From an uncultured Desulfovibrionaceae bacterium (GTDB lineage: Bacteria > Desulfobacterota > Desulfovibrionia > Desulfovibrionales > Desulfovibrionaceae), in assembly GCA_949299515.1 (NCBI GenBank), contig CASGAP010000005.1, positions 48,990 to 112,989 of the forward strand: DNA of 64,000 nt, read 5' to 3'. The translations under genes were made by a program, and so were the position numbers. The notes below the pieces were generated by a model that searched no databases, was not told the origin of the DNA, and saw nothing but the letters and a program-made list of their open reading frames with translations. Shown here piece after piece: positions 1 to 8,485 of the stretch (position 1 is its first letter; each line of letters begins with the position of its first letter).

Positions 1-2
1 TG

Positions 3-24
3 AGCCCAGCAATGGGCTTTTTTA
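3..24 (+). terminator. rho-independent terminator of the preceding gene
   Basis: AGCCCA and TGGGCT pair around a GCAA tetraloop, followed by a T run. It ends a transcript that began before the window and isolates the fbp gene that follows 13 nt later. Confidence 0.8.
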
Positions 25-36
25 TTGAGGTATAGT

Positions 37-1011
37 ATGGCAGAAATAAGCGTAATAGAACATATTCATTCCATGCAGCTCAAATGGTCGCCGACTGCCA
101 CAGGGCAGTTTACGTCTTTGCTTCATGATTTGATTTTGTCCGCAAAAATTATTTCCCGCAGCGTGACTAAAGCCGGTCTGGTAGATATTCTCGGCGGTAC
201 GGGCAATATAAACGTGCAGGGCGAACAGGTGCAGAAACTCGATGATTTTGCCAACAGCGTTATGATTTACCGTATGAAAAACTGCGGGGTTGTCTGCGCG
301 CTGGGTTCCGAGGAAGAAGAAGAACTTGTCGTGGTCGGCAGTCCCAAAGAACGCGGAAATTATGTGATTTTTTTCGATCCGCTGGACGGCTCTTCCAATA
401 TTGACGCCAACGTAAGCATAGGCACGATTTTCTCCATTTACCGTGTGGAAGACGATACGGAACTGACTAAAGAAAATGTTCTGCGCAAAGGCGCCGAGCA
501 GGCCGCGGCAGGGTATTTCCTGTACGGGCCTTCGACCATTATGGTTTACTCTACGGGCCACGGCGTGTACGGGTTTACGCTTGACCCCAGTGTCGGCGAA
601 TTTTTGCTTTCCCATGACAATATAAAAATTCCGGAAAACGGCAAATACTTTTCCGCTAACCTTGCCAATTACGGCAAATGGTCGGAACAGGATCAAAAAG
701 CGGCGGACAGTTTTGTGCAGGGAGGCTATTCTTTGCGTTACGTTGGTTCGCTGGTGGCGGATTTTCACCGCACCCTGCTGTACGGCGGCATTTTCAGTTA
801 TCCGGCCGACAGTAAAAATGCCAAGGGTAAACTGCGACTTTTGTACGAAGCCAATCCGCTGTCATTTTTAATGGAACAGGCAGGCGGTCTTGCCCTCAAC
901 GGCAGCGGCGACCGCGTCTTGGAAATCGTTCCGGAGCATATTCATACCAGAACGGCATTTTTGTTCGGGTCAAAAAACGACGTGGAAAAATACCGCAGTG
1001 TTTTTGAGTAG
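37..1011 (+). CDS. fbp: fructose-1,6-bisphosphatase class I
   Basis: Hydrolyses fructose-1,6-bisphosphate to fructose-6-phosphate in gluconeogenesis, in the cytosol. The 324-residue product has the class I length and shows the metal-binding signature DPLDGSSN at about residues 114-121, with a downstream YRYVGS-like substrate-site region (LRYVGSLVADFHRTLLYGG) and a C-terminal NPLSFLMEQAGG segment, all typical of this family. I chose the ATG at 37 because GAGG lies about 6 nt upstream; an in-frame TTG at 25 overlaps that ribosome binding site. The gene follows a terminator, so it has its own promoter or starts a new unit with tsaD 8 nt downstream. Confidence 0.95.
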   Translation: MAEISVIEHIHSMQLKWSPTATGQFTSLLHDLILSAKIISRSVTKAGLVDILGGTGNINVQGEQVQKLDDFANSVMIYRMKNCGVVCALGSEEEEELVVVGSPKERGNYVIFFDPLDGSSNIDANVSIGTIFSIYRVEDDTELTKENVLRKGAEQAAAGYFLYGPSTIMVYSTGHGVYGFTLDPSVGEFLLSHDNIKIPENGKYFSANLANYGKWSEQDQKAADSFVQGGYSLRYVGSLVADFHRTLLYGGIFSYPADSKNAKGKLRLLYEANPLSFLMEQAGGLALNGSGDRVLEIVPEHIHTRTAFLFGSKNDVEKYRSVFE

Positions 1012-1019
1012 GGTTGTCT

Positions 1020-2096
1020 ATGCTTGTTTTGGGAATTGAAACTTCCTGCGACGACACCGGCCTTGCTTTGGTGGACGATACCGGCCTTATCGCTTCGGTT
1101 ATGGCGTCGCAGGTACCTGTCCATGCGCTTTTCGGCGGCGTGGTGCCTGAACTGGCTTCCCGCGAGCACGCCAGACTCATTGGGCCGCTTTTGGACAAAC
1201 TGCTGGCGGACAGCGGCAAAAAACTGCAGGATATTGACCGCATAGCCGTTACCCGCGGCCCCGGTTTGCTGGGCAGCCTTCTCGTGGGCGTGGCATTTGC
1301 CAAAACCTTGGCACTTGCGGCGGATATTCCGCTTATAGGCATTAATCATCTTCATGCGCATCTGCTTGTTGCGGGATTGGAAAATCCTTTGGAGTTTCCT
1401 GCTCTCGGCATATTGGTTTCGGGCGGGCATACCCATTTGATAAAAATGAACAGTCCGCTGGATATGCAGGTTCTCGGAAAAACTTTGGACGATGCCGCAG
1501 GCGAAGCCTGCGACAAGTTCGGCAAAATGCTCGGGCTTCCGTATCCGGGCGGTATGTATTTGGATAAACTCGGACAGCTCGGTACGGCAGATCCGAAACT
1601 TTTTCCAAGGCCCTATGCCAAGAACGATAATTTGGATTTCAGTTTCAGCGGTATGAAGACGGCCGCGGCGCTGTGGCTTGAACAGAATCCCGAGGCAAGG
1701 CTTCCCATGCTTGGTCTCGGCGAAAAATATACGGACGAATTTTTTGCCTGCGCTGACAGCAAAGCCAAGAACGGCGCGGCATCATATCTGTATGCCGTGG
1801 CAGATACGCTTGTGATAAAAGCCAAACGGGCGGCGCAGACGTTTCGTCCCCGCTGCGTTGTGGTGGCAGGAGGCGTTGCGGCAAACAGTTTTGTACGCCG
1901 GCAGACGGCGGAATTTGCCAGGGACTTGGGCGTGCCGATTTATATTCCGAAAAACGCGTTTTGTTCCGACAACGGAATTATGGCGGCCTATGCCGGATAT
2001 CTGCTGGCGAAGATGGGGCTTTGTCACGGCAATAATTTAACCGCAATAGCGCGCGGAAAACCTATCCCTAATGATTATAAAGTGTTAAGTGTTTAA
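1020..2096 (+). CDS. tsaD: tRNA N6-adenosine threonylcarbamoyltransferase TsaD
   Basis: Transfers the threonylcarbamoyl group to A37 of ANN-decoding tRNAs (t6A). The product has the expected ASKHA-fold start (GIETSCDDT), the metal-binding HLHAHL motif with His110 and His114, the SGGHTHL loop, and GVAANS near the C terminus. About 358 residues, normal for bacterial TsaD. ATG 1020 was preferred; a TTG at 1014 would add two residues. GAGTAGGG just upstream overlaps the fbp stop, so the two genes are probably cotranscribed. Confidence 0.95.
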   Translation: MLVLGIETSCDDTGLALVDDTGLIASVMASQVPVHALFGGVVPELASREHARLIGPLLDKLLADSGKKLQDIDRIAVTRGPGLLGSLLVGVAFAKTLALAADIPLIGINHLHAHLLVAGLENPLEFPALGILVSGGHTHLIKMNSPLDMQVLGKTLDDAAGEACDKFGKMLGLPYPGGMYLDKLGQLGTADPKLFPRPYAKNDNLDFSFSGMKTAAALWLEQNPEARLPMLGLGEKYTDEFFACADSKAKNGAASYLYAVADTLVIKAKRAAQTFRPRCVVVAGGVAANSFVRRQTAEFARDLGVPIYIPKNAFCSDNGIMAAYAGYLLAKMGLCHGNNLTAIARGKPIPNDYKVLSV

Positions 2097-2124
2097 AATG
2101 TGTTTGTTTCCTGCCGGTTGGCGG

Positions 2125-2153
2125 TTGACAGAAAAAGACTTTAACCTTAAAGT
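2125..2153 (+). promoter_or_regulatory. sigma-70-type promoter for trxA-trxB-bamD
   Basis: TTGACA at 2125-2130, a 17-nt spacer and TAAAGT at 2148-2153, about 50 nt before the trxA start. The -35 is consensus and the -10 keeps T-A...A..T. Prediction from sequence only. Confidence 0.6.
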
Positions 2154-2202
2154 GTCAGTATTGAAAATTACAAGCTTACTCTGTGAGTAAAGGAGAAAGA
2201 AT

Positions 2203-2520
2203 ATGGCTATTGAAGTTAATGACGCAAATTTTGATGCAATGGTTTTGAAAAACGAACTTCCAGTATTAGTTGACTTTTGGGCTCCTTGGTGTGGTCCGTG
2301 CCGTGCAGTTGCTCCTATTATTGATGAAATTTCCAAAGAATTTGACGGCAAAGTTGCCGTGTGCAAAGTGAATGTTGACGAAGCCCAGGCTGCGCCCAGC
2401 CGTTTCGGTATCCGTGCCATTCCTACTCTGATTATGTTTAAAGACGGCGAAGTTGTCGACCAGGTAACCGGTGCGGTGGCAAAAGACAATATTGTTCAAA
2501 TGATTAATAAGGCTTTGTAA
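2203..2520 (+). CDS. trxA: thioredoxin
   Basis: Small cytosolic dithiol-disulfide oxidoreductase of 105 residues. The active site WCGPC is at residues 29-33, and the cis-proline loop (AIPT) lies near residue 69, as in classical thioredoxin-1. AAAGGAGAAAG supplies a strong ribosome binding site. trxB starts 2 nt after the stop, so reductant and carrier are made together; NADPH-dependent reduction by the neighbour is the expected cycle. Confidence 0.97.
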   Translation: MAIEVNDANFDAMVLKNELPVLVDFWAPWCGPCRAVAPIIDEISKEFDGKVAVCKVNVDEAQAAPSRFGIRAIPTLIMFKDGEVVDQVTGAVAKDNIVQMINKAL

Positions 2521-2522
2521 TT

Positions 2523-3461
2523 ATGTTGGCTTTTGATGCAGTTGTCATCGGTGCGGGGCCTGCCGGGCTTAATGCTGCGCTGTATTTGGTGCGTGCGGGA
2601 ATGCGCACTGCGCTGATTGAAAAAAACAGTCCCGGCGGTCAGGTGCTCAGCACTTCCGAAATAGAAAACTATCTTGGCTTTCCCAAGGGCATAAAAGGCT
2701 GGGAGCTTGCAGATTTGTTTTCCGCGCACGTGGACGTTTATTCCGTGGAAAGAATACGCGGTGACGTGCAGTCTATGGAAAGTACGGAAGAAAACGGAAA
2801 AATGCATATCCTGCATATGGCGGAAGGCGAAGATATCAAGGCTCGTGCCGTAGTTATCGCCACCGGTGCAGGCAATCGGCCTTTAGGCATTAAAGAAGAA
2901 GAAATCTATAAAGGCAAGGGTGTTTCTTACTGCGCCCTGTGCGACGGCAATTTTTATCGCGGTTTGGACGTGGCGGTTGTGGGCGGCGGCGATGCGGCTT
3001 TGGAAGAAGCGCTGTACCTTTCCCGCATTGTGAACAAAGTTTATATCATTCATCGCCGCGAAGGTTTCAGAGGTACGCAGATTTATCTTGATAAAATCCG
3101 TTCCATGCCGGAAAAAATAGAACTTGTCACAAGTTCCGTTGTTGACAGTCTTGAAGGTGAGCCCACGCTGAAAAAAGTTATTGTCCGTCATGTGGAAACC
3201 AACGAAAAGCGCGAACTTTCCGCAGAAGGTTTGTTTGTCTACATCGGACATATTCCCAATGCCGGTTTTGCTCCTGCCGGGCTTGAGCGCAGCGAGCAGG
3301 GCTTTTTGATAACCGACCAGGAAATGCAGACCAATATTCCCGGCATTTTTGCCGCGGGCGACATACGCGCGAAACTGTGCCGTCAGGTCTGCACTGCCGT
3401 AGGTGACGGTGCCGTGGCTGCAAGTTCGGCTATCCGTTATTTGGAGCATTTGAATGCGTAA
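2523..3461 (+). CDS. trxB: thioredoxin reductase (NADPH)
   Basis: FAD enzyme that passes electrons from NADPH to thioredoxin. The 312-residue protein has an N-terminal FAD-binding GAGPAG motif, the redox-active CALCDG motif at about residue 137 (the more usual form is CATCDG), a second nucleotide-binding GGGDAALEEA segment, and a C-terminal FAAGDIR FAD motif. It lies directly behind trxA. Its last 8 nt overlap the start of bamD, so translation is probably coupled. Confidence 0.96.
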   Translation: MLAFDAVVIGAGPAGLNAALYLVRAGMRTALIEKNSPGGQVLSTSEIENYLGFPKGIKGWELADLFSAHVDVYSVERIRGDVQSMESTEENGKMHILHMAEGEDIKARAVVIATGAGNRPLGIKEEEIYKGKGVSYCALCDGNFYRGLDVAVVGGGDAALEEALYLSRIVNKVYIIHRREGFRGTQIYLDKIRSMPEKIELVTSSVVDSLEGEPTLKKVIVRHVETNEKRELSAEGLFVYIGHIPNAGFAPAGLERSEQGFLITDQEMQTNIPGIFAAGDIRAKLCRQVCTAVGDGAVAASSAIRYLEHLNA

Positions 3462-4176
3462 TATTGTTCTTTCTTTAATACTGTGTTTTTCACTGACCGG
3501 CTGCGGGGGGCTTATCGACAGCTATTTTATGGAAGCTCCTACAGATACGGTTCAGGAAAAATTTGAAGTTGCGGTGGAACATATGCAGATGAAAGAATAT
3601 GGAAAAGCTGCAACCCTTTTTACCGATATTAAAGACAATTATCCGTTCAGCCCCTATGTGGTGGAATCAGAATTGGGTTTGGCTGATGCGCTGTATCTGA
3701 ACGAAGACTATTTAGATGCGGCCGATGCGTACCGTGATTTTGAAAATCTGCACCCCAGACATGAGGCCATTCCCTATGTGCTGCTGCAGGCGGCCCGTTC
3801 TTTGCGGCTTAGCTACTGTTCCATTGACAGAGCGTCCACTAACGTAAAAATAGCCGAAGAATACGCCAGCCGCGTTGTAAACGAATATCCGGATACGGAG
3901 TATGCGGAGCTTGCCCGCCAGGAACTGAAAACCTGCCGGGAACTGCTTGCGGAACGGGAAATTTTTATAAGCAACGTGTACTGGAATATGGGCAACTATG
4001 AAGCGGCCTATAACCGCTATACCCGTATTATGGAGCAGTATCCCGATGTTGAGCACGTTTACGAATATGCCAAAAAACAGGCCGATGCTTCGTATCTGCG
4101 GTTTAGGGAAGGTGCTTCCGAAAAAGAACGCGAAGAAAAAGAAGGTTCGTGGAAAAACTGGTTAAAATGGCTGTAA
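3454..4176 (+). CDS. bamD: outer membrane assembly lipoprotein BamD (ComL/YfiO family)
   Basis: Essential lipoprotein of the BAM complex, which inserts beta-barrel proteins into the outer membrane. The 240-residue product starts with a type II signal peptide ending in the lipobox LTGC (Cys17). TPR-like helices follow, with the characteristic YGKAATLFTDIKDNYPFSPY stretch and repeated YPDTEYA elements. Length matches BamD. It overlaps trxB by 8 nt. The C terminus is charged (EKEREEKEG). Other outer-membrane TPR lipoproteins (YbgF-like) are possible, but the repeat pattern fits BamD better. Confidence 0.88.
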   Translation: MRNIVLSLILCFSLTGCGGLIDSYFMEAPTDTVQEKFEVAVEHMQMKEYGKAATLFTDIKDNYPFSPYVVESELGLADALYLNEDYLDAADAYRDFENLHPRHEAIPYVLLQAARSLRLSYCSIDRASTNVKIAEEYASRVVNEYPDTEYAELARQELKTCRELLAEREIFISNVYWNMGNYEAAYNRYTRIMEQYPDVEHVYEYAKKQADASYLRFREGASEKEREEKEGSWKNWLKWL

Positions 4177-4186
4177 GCCAAGCTAT

Positions 4187-4214
4187 AAAAATCCCGGCAT
4201 ATGCCGGGATTTTT
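4187..4214. terminator. bidirectional terminator between bamD and glmU
   Basis: A perfect palindrome, ATCCCGGCAT/ATGCCGGGAT, flanked by A and T tracts. It can end the trxA-trxB-bamD transcript on the plus strand and the glmU transcript arriving from the minus strand. Confidence 0.9.
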
Positions 4215-4265
4215 GCTGTGCGGGGTTCGGTGTTTTTGGGACAAAAACCGAACTGGCCGCGGGGA

Positions 4266-5693
4266 TCAGCGTTTAATATTAACCTGGCGGGAACGTGCCA
4301 CGGCCAGGCAGTTTTCTTCCGTATCTTTGGTAATGACGGAACCTGCGGCTACCAGTGTGTTTTTGGCAATGGTGACAGGGGCCACAAAGGCACAGTTTGA
4401 ACCCAAAAACGCATTGTCTTCGATAACGGTCTGGTATTTGTTTTTTCCGTCGTAATTGCAGGTAATGCAGCCTGCGCCTACATTGACGCCGCTTCCTACC
4501 GTACTGTCGCCTATATAGGAAAGATGGTTGACCTTGGAGCCGTTTCCTATTGTGCTTTTTTTGATTTCCACAAAATTGCCTAAATGCACATTGTCGGCAA
4601 GCACGGCTTGGGGCCGCAGCCGCGCATAGGGACCGAGCTTGACGGAATTGCCTGTGCGGGCATCTTCAAAATGGCAAAAACTTTTTACTTCGCAGTATTC
4701 TCCTATAACGGTATTTTTCAGGACGCAGTGGGATTCTATGACGGAATAGGCGCCGATTCTGCAGTGCCCGTACAGTTCGCAGGGACCGTAAATTTCGGTG
4801 CCGGGAGCGATTTCCGCAAAGGGGCTGATGCGTATTGTTTCGGGGTTATGCAGGACTGTGCCGTTCTGCATCAGTTTTGTGTTGATTTCCTGCTGCAGAA
4901 TTTTTTCGGCTTCGTTCAGTTCCGCGGGGGTATTGACGCCGAGCAGGGCTTCGGCATTGCCGCAGCAGACGGCTTCCAGCGCAGTGCCTTTGCTTTTGGC
5001 AAGGCCGATAATGTCCGTAAGATAATATTCGCCGCCGGCATTGGTACTGGAAAGCTGAGGAAGAAATTCAAGAAGCAGGCCGGCATCTGCCAGATATATG
5101 CCTGAATTGACCTCAAAAATTTCACTGCCGGGATAGGCAAGGCGGAAATCTTTTGCTTCGGTGATTCGGGAAACTGCTCCGCAGTTTTGCTCATGCTGCA
5201 GTACGGGGCCTTGCTTCACTGCAGTTAAAAAGCCTTCGCGGACGACGCGGCCGTAGCTTTTGGGAGCGTCAAGCTTTATGCTCATAAATGCCAGCGGATA
5301 CGGATTTGCCTGCGTGATGAAATTTTCGAGTATGTCTGCGGAAATAAGCGGTACGTCGGCGTTCAGGATAAGGATTTTTGTTCCGCGCAGATCCGTGCGT
5401 TTTTGGATTTCATCTATGGCGCAGCGCACGGCATGGCCGGTACCGAGCTGTTCCTGCTGCAGAACGCAGGCATCGGCGGCGTTGTCCCCGAATTCTTTGC
5501 GCAGGTGCTGCTGCACCATTTCGGCTTTATGGCCGATAACGGTCCACACTGCAGAACTGACGGCAGAAGCGGCGGCGTAAACATGAGAAAGCATGGCTTC
5601 GCCCAGCACGGTCTGCAGGGCTTTGGGTTTGGAGGAGGGCATACGCGTGCCTTTGCCGGCGGCAAGAATAATCGTTATAATATGCTGGTGCAT
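4266..5693 (-). CDS. glmU: bifunctional UDP-N-acetylglucosamine pyrophosphorylase / glucosamine-1-phosphate N-acetyltransferase
   Basis: Makes UDP-GlcNAc for peptidoglycan and lipopolysaccharide by acetylating glucosamine-1-phosphate and then transferring UMP. The 475-residue protein has the N-terminal nucleotidyltransferase signature LAAGKGTRM with K downstream, an NADVPL metal site, and a C-terminal left-handed beta-helix of hexapeptide repeats (for example KLGPYARLRPQ, NFVEIKKSTIG). It is the last gene of a minus-strand unit behind the small membrane protein (gap 9 nt) and the alcohol dehydrogenase. Confidence 0.96.
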   Translation of the reverse strand: MHQHIITIILAAGKGTRMPSSKPKALQTVLGEAMLSHVYAAASAVSSAVWTVIGHKAEMVQQHLRKEFGDNAADACVLQQEQLGTGHAVRCAIDEIQKRTDLRGTKILILNADVPLISADILENFITQANPYPLAFMSIKLDAPKSYGRVVREGFLTAVKQGPVLQHEQNCGAVSRITEAKDFRLAYPGSEIFEVNSGIYLADAGLLLEFLPQLSSTNAGGEYYLTDIIGLAKSKGTALEAVCCGNAEALLGVNTPAELNEAEKILQQEINTKLMQNGTVLHNPETIRISPFAEIAPGTEIYGPCELYGHCRIGAYSVIESHCVLKNTVIGEYCEVKSFCHFEDARTGNSVKLGPYARLRPQAVLADNVHLGNFVEIKKSTIGNGSKVNHLSYIGDSTVGSGVNVGAGCITCNYDGKNKYQTVIEDNAFLGSNCAFVAPVTIAKNTLVAAGSVITKDTEENCLAVARSRQVNIKR

Positions 5694-5702
5694 AAATACT
5701 CC

Positions 5703-5900
5703 TTAAGGCCGGGCCAGCCAAATGAAAAAAACGCCCAAAAACAGCAGAAAAAAACCGTAATACCGCAGATGTTCGGGGTTGACGGCAGAAAGCTGCAGCA
5801 GAAAATCCCTCATTTTATGCGGGCTGATAAGCCAGGGCAGCGCTTCAAAAAAACAGGCGAAGCCAAGTCCCGTCACAAGATACAGAAAAAAATCGTTCAT
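5703..5900 (-). CDS. DUF2065 (YjeT-like) small inner membrane protein
   Basis: 65 residues with two hydrophobic segments (about 4-20 and 45-63) separated by a short polar loop (ISPHKMRDFLLQL). This two-helix layout and the start NDFFLYLVTGLGF match the DUF2065 family, often found beside hflKC or purA in proteobacteria; no function is established. Its start overlaps the stop of the upstream alcohol dehydrogenase by 1 nt (ATGA type), and glmU begins 9 nt after its end, so all three genes share a transcript. Confidence 0.75.
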   Translation of the reverse strand: MNDFFLYLVTGLGFACFFEALPWLISPHKMRDFLLQLSAVNPEHLRYYGFFLLFLGVFFIWLARP

Positions 5901-7000
5901 TACTGCAGTGTATATCCTTTTTTCAGAATATCGAGCACATCCTGCTTGGACAGGGTGAGCGTAAAGGTTCCTGCCCGTTCGGGGGTAAACATTTCGTCAA
6001 TTTTGCTCTGCGCTTCTTCGGCACTGCAGTATTTGCGGATAAGCACGTAGGGTTTGTAGCGGGTAAGGAATTCGTGCATGGTGTTGACAAATTCCTCTTC
6101 CAAAGGAAGCATGAAAGCGTTTTTTTGTATGACAAGCTCCAAAATGGGCAGCAGAAAAGCGGAACACGCCAAACCGTGCGGCACATGATAATGCAGGGTC
6201 AGCGGATAGGAAACAGAATGGGCTATGGAGCTGTGGTTTTGGCTGATGGCAACGCCGGCAAGCATGGCCGCTTCCTGCAGGCGGTAGCGGTTTTTCATGT
6301 CGTAGGAATCATGTTCGATGTAGTGCAGGGAATTCATGACCATTTGCAGGGCTCGTTTGGCATAAAAGAGGCTTATGGGTGTGGCGTGCTTGTTCCACAG
6401 GGTTTCAAGGCCGTGCGAAAAGGTGTCCAGAGCGCTGTAAACTGTTTGCTTCCAAGGCAGAGTTTTTGTAAAAAACGGGTCAAGCAGGGCTGCTTTCGGA
6501 TAGCAGACTTTGGCGGAAAGGGAGCATTTTTTCATGTTTTGTTTGTCCCAAACGGTGGCAAAGCTGGTAACTTCCGAGCCTGTGCCCGCTGTTGTCGGTA
6601 TGGCGACAAGAGGCAAAGTCTGCGCGGGCAGTTCGCATTTGTCCCTAAGCCATGCCTGCAGAGGTTTTTCGTGTTCCGTCTGTTTAAAAGCGCAGGAAAG
6701 CGCTTTGGCGCTGTCTATGACGGAACCGCCGCCGAGAGCTATGACAGCTTGATAGGTTTTATGTTTATTTTCAGCATAGAATGAGTCCAGTTTATCCAAG
6801 TCAGGTTCCGGCTGGGCAAGAAAAATATCATGGGGCAGGGGGACATATTCGGTGAATTCTGCAAGCTGTCCTCTCTCCTGCATTCCCTTGGTGCTGACAA
6901 TTAAAACAGTGCCTTCCTGCGGGAGAAAGCGGGCAATTTCCTTACGGCAGTCCAGTCCGGCGTGTATTTCCACGGGGTTATAATGCGTCCAACCAATCAT
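5900..7000 (-). CDS. iron-containing alcohol dehydrogenase, phosphonoacetaldehyde-reductase-like
   Basis: Group III metal-dependent alcohol dehydrogenase of 366 residues, expected to reduce an aldehyde with NAD(P)H. Visible are the nucleotide loop GGGSVIDSAKAL, the TTAGTGSEVTSFA segment, and metal ligands in DTFSHGLETLWNKHATPIS and HVPHGLACS. The combination TSFATVWD, LETLWNKHATPIS and AHSVSYPLT resembles the PhpC/hydroxyethylphosphonate dehydrogenase branch as I recall it, which acts on phosphonoacetaldehyde. No phosphonate genes are adjacent, so the substrate is open; another C2 aldehyde such as sulfoacetaldehyde is possible. ATG 7000 is preceded by AGAGGTG; upstream in-frame starts lack this. 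First gene of the unit with the DUF2065 gene and glmU. Confidence 0.82.
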   Translation of the reverse strand: MIGWTHYNPVEIHAGLDCRKEIARFLPQEGTVLIVSTKGMQERGQLAEFTEYVPLPHDIFLAQPEPDLDKLDSFYAENKHKTYQAVIALGGGSVIDSAKALSCAFKQTEHEKPLQAWLRDKCELPAQTLPLVAIPTTAGTGSEVTSFATVWDKQNMKKCSLSAKVCYPKAALLDPFFTKTLPWKQTVYSALDTFSHGLETLWNKHATPISLFYAKRALQMVMNSLHYIEHDSYDMKNRYRLQEAAMLAGVAISQNHSSIAHSVSYPLTLHYHVPHGLACSAFLLPILELVIQKNAFMLPLEEEFVNTMHEFLTRYKPYVLIRKYCSAEEAQSKIDEMFTPERAGTFTLTLSKQDVLDILKKGYTLQ

Positions 7001-7037
7001 AAACACCTCTCGGCAGTAAGAATATGTTTGATAATAC

Positions 7038-7069
7038 AAAAAAAAAGGAGAAAAGCAAAGCTTCTCTCC
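7038..7069 (-). terminator. terminator of trpB
   Basis: On the minus strand GGAGAGAAGC pairs with GCTTTTCTCC (one G-U) around a 3-nt loop and is followed by nine T residues. It separates trpB from the downstream alcohol dehydrogenase and makes trpB monocistronic. Confidence 0.85.
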
Positions 7070-7096
7070 CGGGAAAATTTCCGTTTAGCGCACGGC

Positions 7097-8317
7097 TTAC
7101 GGCATTTGGATTTTATTTTCTTTCAGCATGGCGGCTATTTGATCCACATCTTTGTCGCCCCTGCCGGAAAGACATACTAGGATTTTTTTGCCTTTCATGG
7201 CCGGTGCGGTTTTTATGGCATGGGCCAGGGCATGGGCAGATTCCAAAGCGGGGATTATGCCTTGGGTTATTGATAGGGTAAAGAATGCGTCAATGGCTTC
7301 TTTGTCGCTTACCGCCACGTAGCTGGCTCTGCCTATGTCTTTGAGGTGAGCGTGTTCGGGGCTTACGGAAGGATAGTCCAGACCGGCGGAAATGGAATAT
7401 ACCGGGGCAACTTCGCCTTGTTCGTCAAGGCAGACGTAACTTTTAAAGCCGTGCAGTACGGCTTCTTTTCCGTATACCAGGCTTGCTGCGTGCTGACCTG
7501 TTTTGTCCCCAATGCCGCCCGGCTCCGCGCCGACAAGGGCAACGTTTTCATCGCCGATGAAGTTGGCGAACATTCCGATGGCGTTGGAACCTCCGCCAAC
7601 GCACGCCACCACCATATCGGGCAGAGCGCCCGTCATGTCAAGGAACTGTTCCCGTGCTTCAAAACTGATTACGGATTGGAAATGGCGTACGATTTCCGGA
7701 TACGGATACGGGCCCACGGCGGAACCTAAAACATAAAAGCTGTTTTTATCTTTGATATAGGCGTCAAGGGCTTCGTCAACGGCTTCCTTCAGGGTGCGCT
7801 GGCCGCTGGTTGCGGCAATGACTTCCGCGCCCATCATGCGCATTCTCAATACGTTGAGTTCCTGGCGTCTGATGTCTTCTTCGCCCATGTAAACAGTGCA
7901 TTTGCAGCCGAAAAGGGCTGCTGTTGCGGCAGTTGCCACGCCGTGCTGGCCGGCGCCCGTTTCTGCGATGATATGGGTTTTGCCCATGCGTTTGGCAAGC
8001 AGCATCTGGCCCAAGGCATTGTTGAGTTTATGGGCGCCCAAGTGGTTCAGGTCTTCGCGTTTGAGGTATATGTCCGCGCCGCCGAGTTGTTTTGATAAAT
8101 TTTCACAGTAAAAAATAGGAGTGGGGCGGCCGCTAAAATGCTTGTAAAGAGTGTTTAATTCGGCTAAAAAATCTTTGTCGTTCTTGTAGGTGTTGAAACA
8201 GTCGGCAACTTCGTTGAGCCGGATTTTTATTTCTTCCGGAACAAATTGTCCGCCGTGGCGGCCGTAAAAGCCGAGGGAGTTTTCCTGAGAGGGGGTGCCG
8301 TGGGCTTGAGTAGACAT
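7097..8317 (-). CDS. trpB: tryptophan synthase beta chain, stand-alone gene
   Basis: PLP enzyme that condenses indole with L-serine to give tryptophan. The 406-residue protein is of the TrpB1 type: start GRHGGQFVPEE, PLP-lysine motif LNHLGAHKLNNALGQ, allosteric/active-site run ETGAGQHGVATA, and GGGSNAIG phosphate-binding loop. AAAAAGGAGAAAAC precedes the ATG. No trpA or other trp gene is next to it; the gene is bounded by an attenuator upstream and a terminator downstream. It could serve with a distant TrpA or salvage free indole. Regulation is visible in the leader: a WWW leader peptide and alternative hairpins. Confidence 0.96.
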   Translation of the reverse strand: MSTQAHGTPSQENSLGFYGRHGGQFVPEEIKIRLNEVADCFNTYKNDKDFLAELNTLYKHFSGRPTPIFYCENLSKQLGGADIYLKREDLNHLGAHKLNNALGQMLLAKRMGKTHIIAETGAGQHGVATAATAALFGCKCTVYMGEEDIRRQELNVLRMRMMGAEVIAATSGQRTLKEAVDEALDAYIKDKNSFYVLGSAVGPYPYPEIVRHFQSVISFEAREQFLDMTGALPDMVVACVGGGSNAIGMFANFIGDENVALVGAEPGGIGDKTGQHAASLVYGKEAVLHGFKSYVCLDEQGEVAPVYSISAGLDYPSVSPEHAHLKDIGRASYVAVSDKEAIDAFFTLSITQGIIPALESAHALAHAIKTAPAMKGKKILVCLSGRGDKDVDQIAAMLKENKIQMP

Positions 8318-8354
8318 AGTTTTCTCCTTTTTTCCGAACTATGCCTATCAGGGA

Positions 8355-8382
8355 TAAAAAAACGACCGGCAAGTTCGGTCGT
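8355..8382 (-). terminator. trp attenuator terminator (3:4 hairpin)
   Basis: Minus-strand ACGACCG and CGGTCGT pair around a 7-nt loop and are followed by T residues. It lies between the Trp-rich leader peptide and trpB. A 1:2 hairpin (GGCTCG with CGGGTC, 8416-8435) directly follows the Trp codons, and GGTCG (8419-8415) can pair with CGACC (8381-8377) as antiterminator. The layout is that of transcription attenuation by ribosome stalling at Trp codons. Confidence 0.85.
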
Positions 8383-8424
8383 AATTTTTATTAGAAATTT
8401 GGCTGCAAAAAATCCGACCCGTTG

Positions 8425-8478
8425 TTATACGAGCCACCACCAAGAAATATATGAGTGTTGTATTTTTTGCATATTCAT
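8425..8478 (-). CDS. trpL: trp operon leader peptide with three Trp codons
   Basis: A 15- or 17-codon reading frame (MNMQKIQHSYISWWWLV if the first ATG is used; a second ATG is at 8472) that ends in TAA inside the 1:2 hairpin. Three consecutive TGG codons make it a tryptophan sensor for the attenuator in front of trpB. There is no Shine-Dalgarno sequence. The predicted transcription start falls on or within a few nt of the first ATG, so the message may be leaderless. I read this frame directly; it is far below usual gene-finder length limits. Confidence 0.85.
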   Translation of the reverse strand: MNMQKIQHSYISWWWLV

Positions 8479-8485
8479 ACGTACA

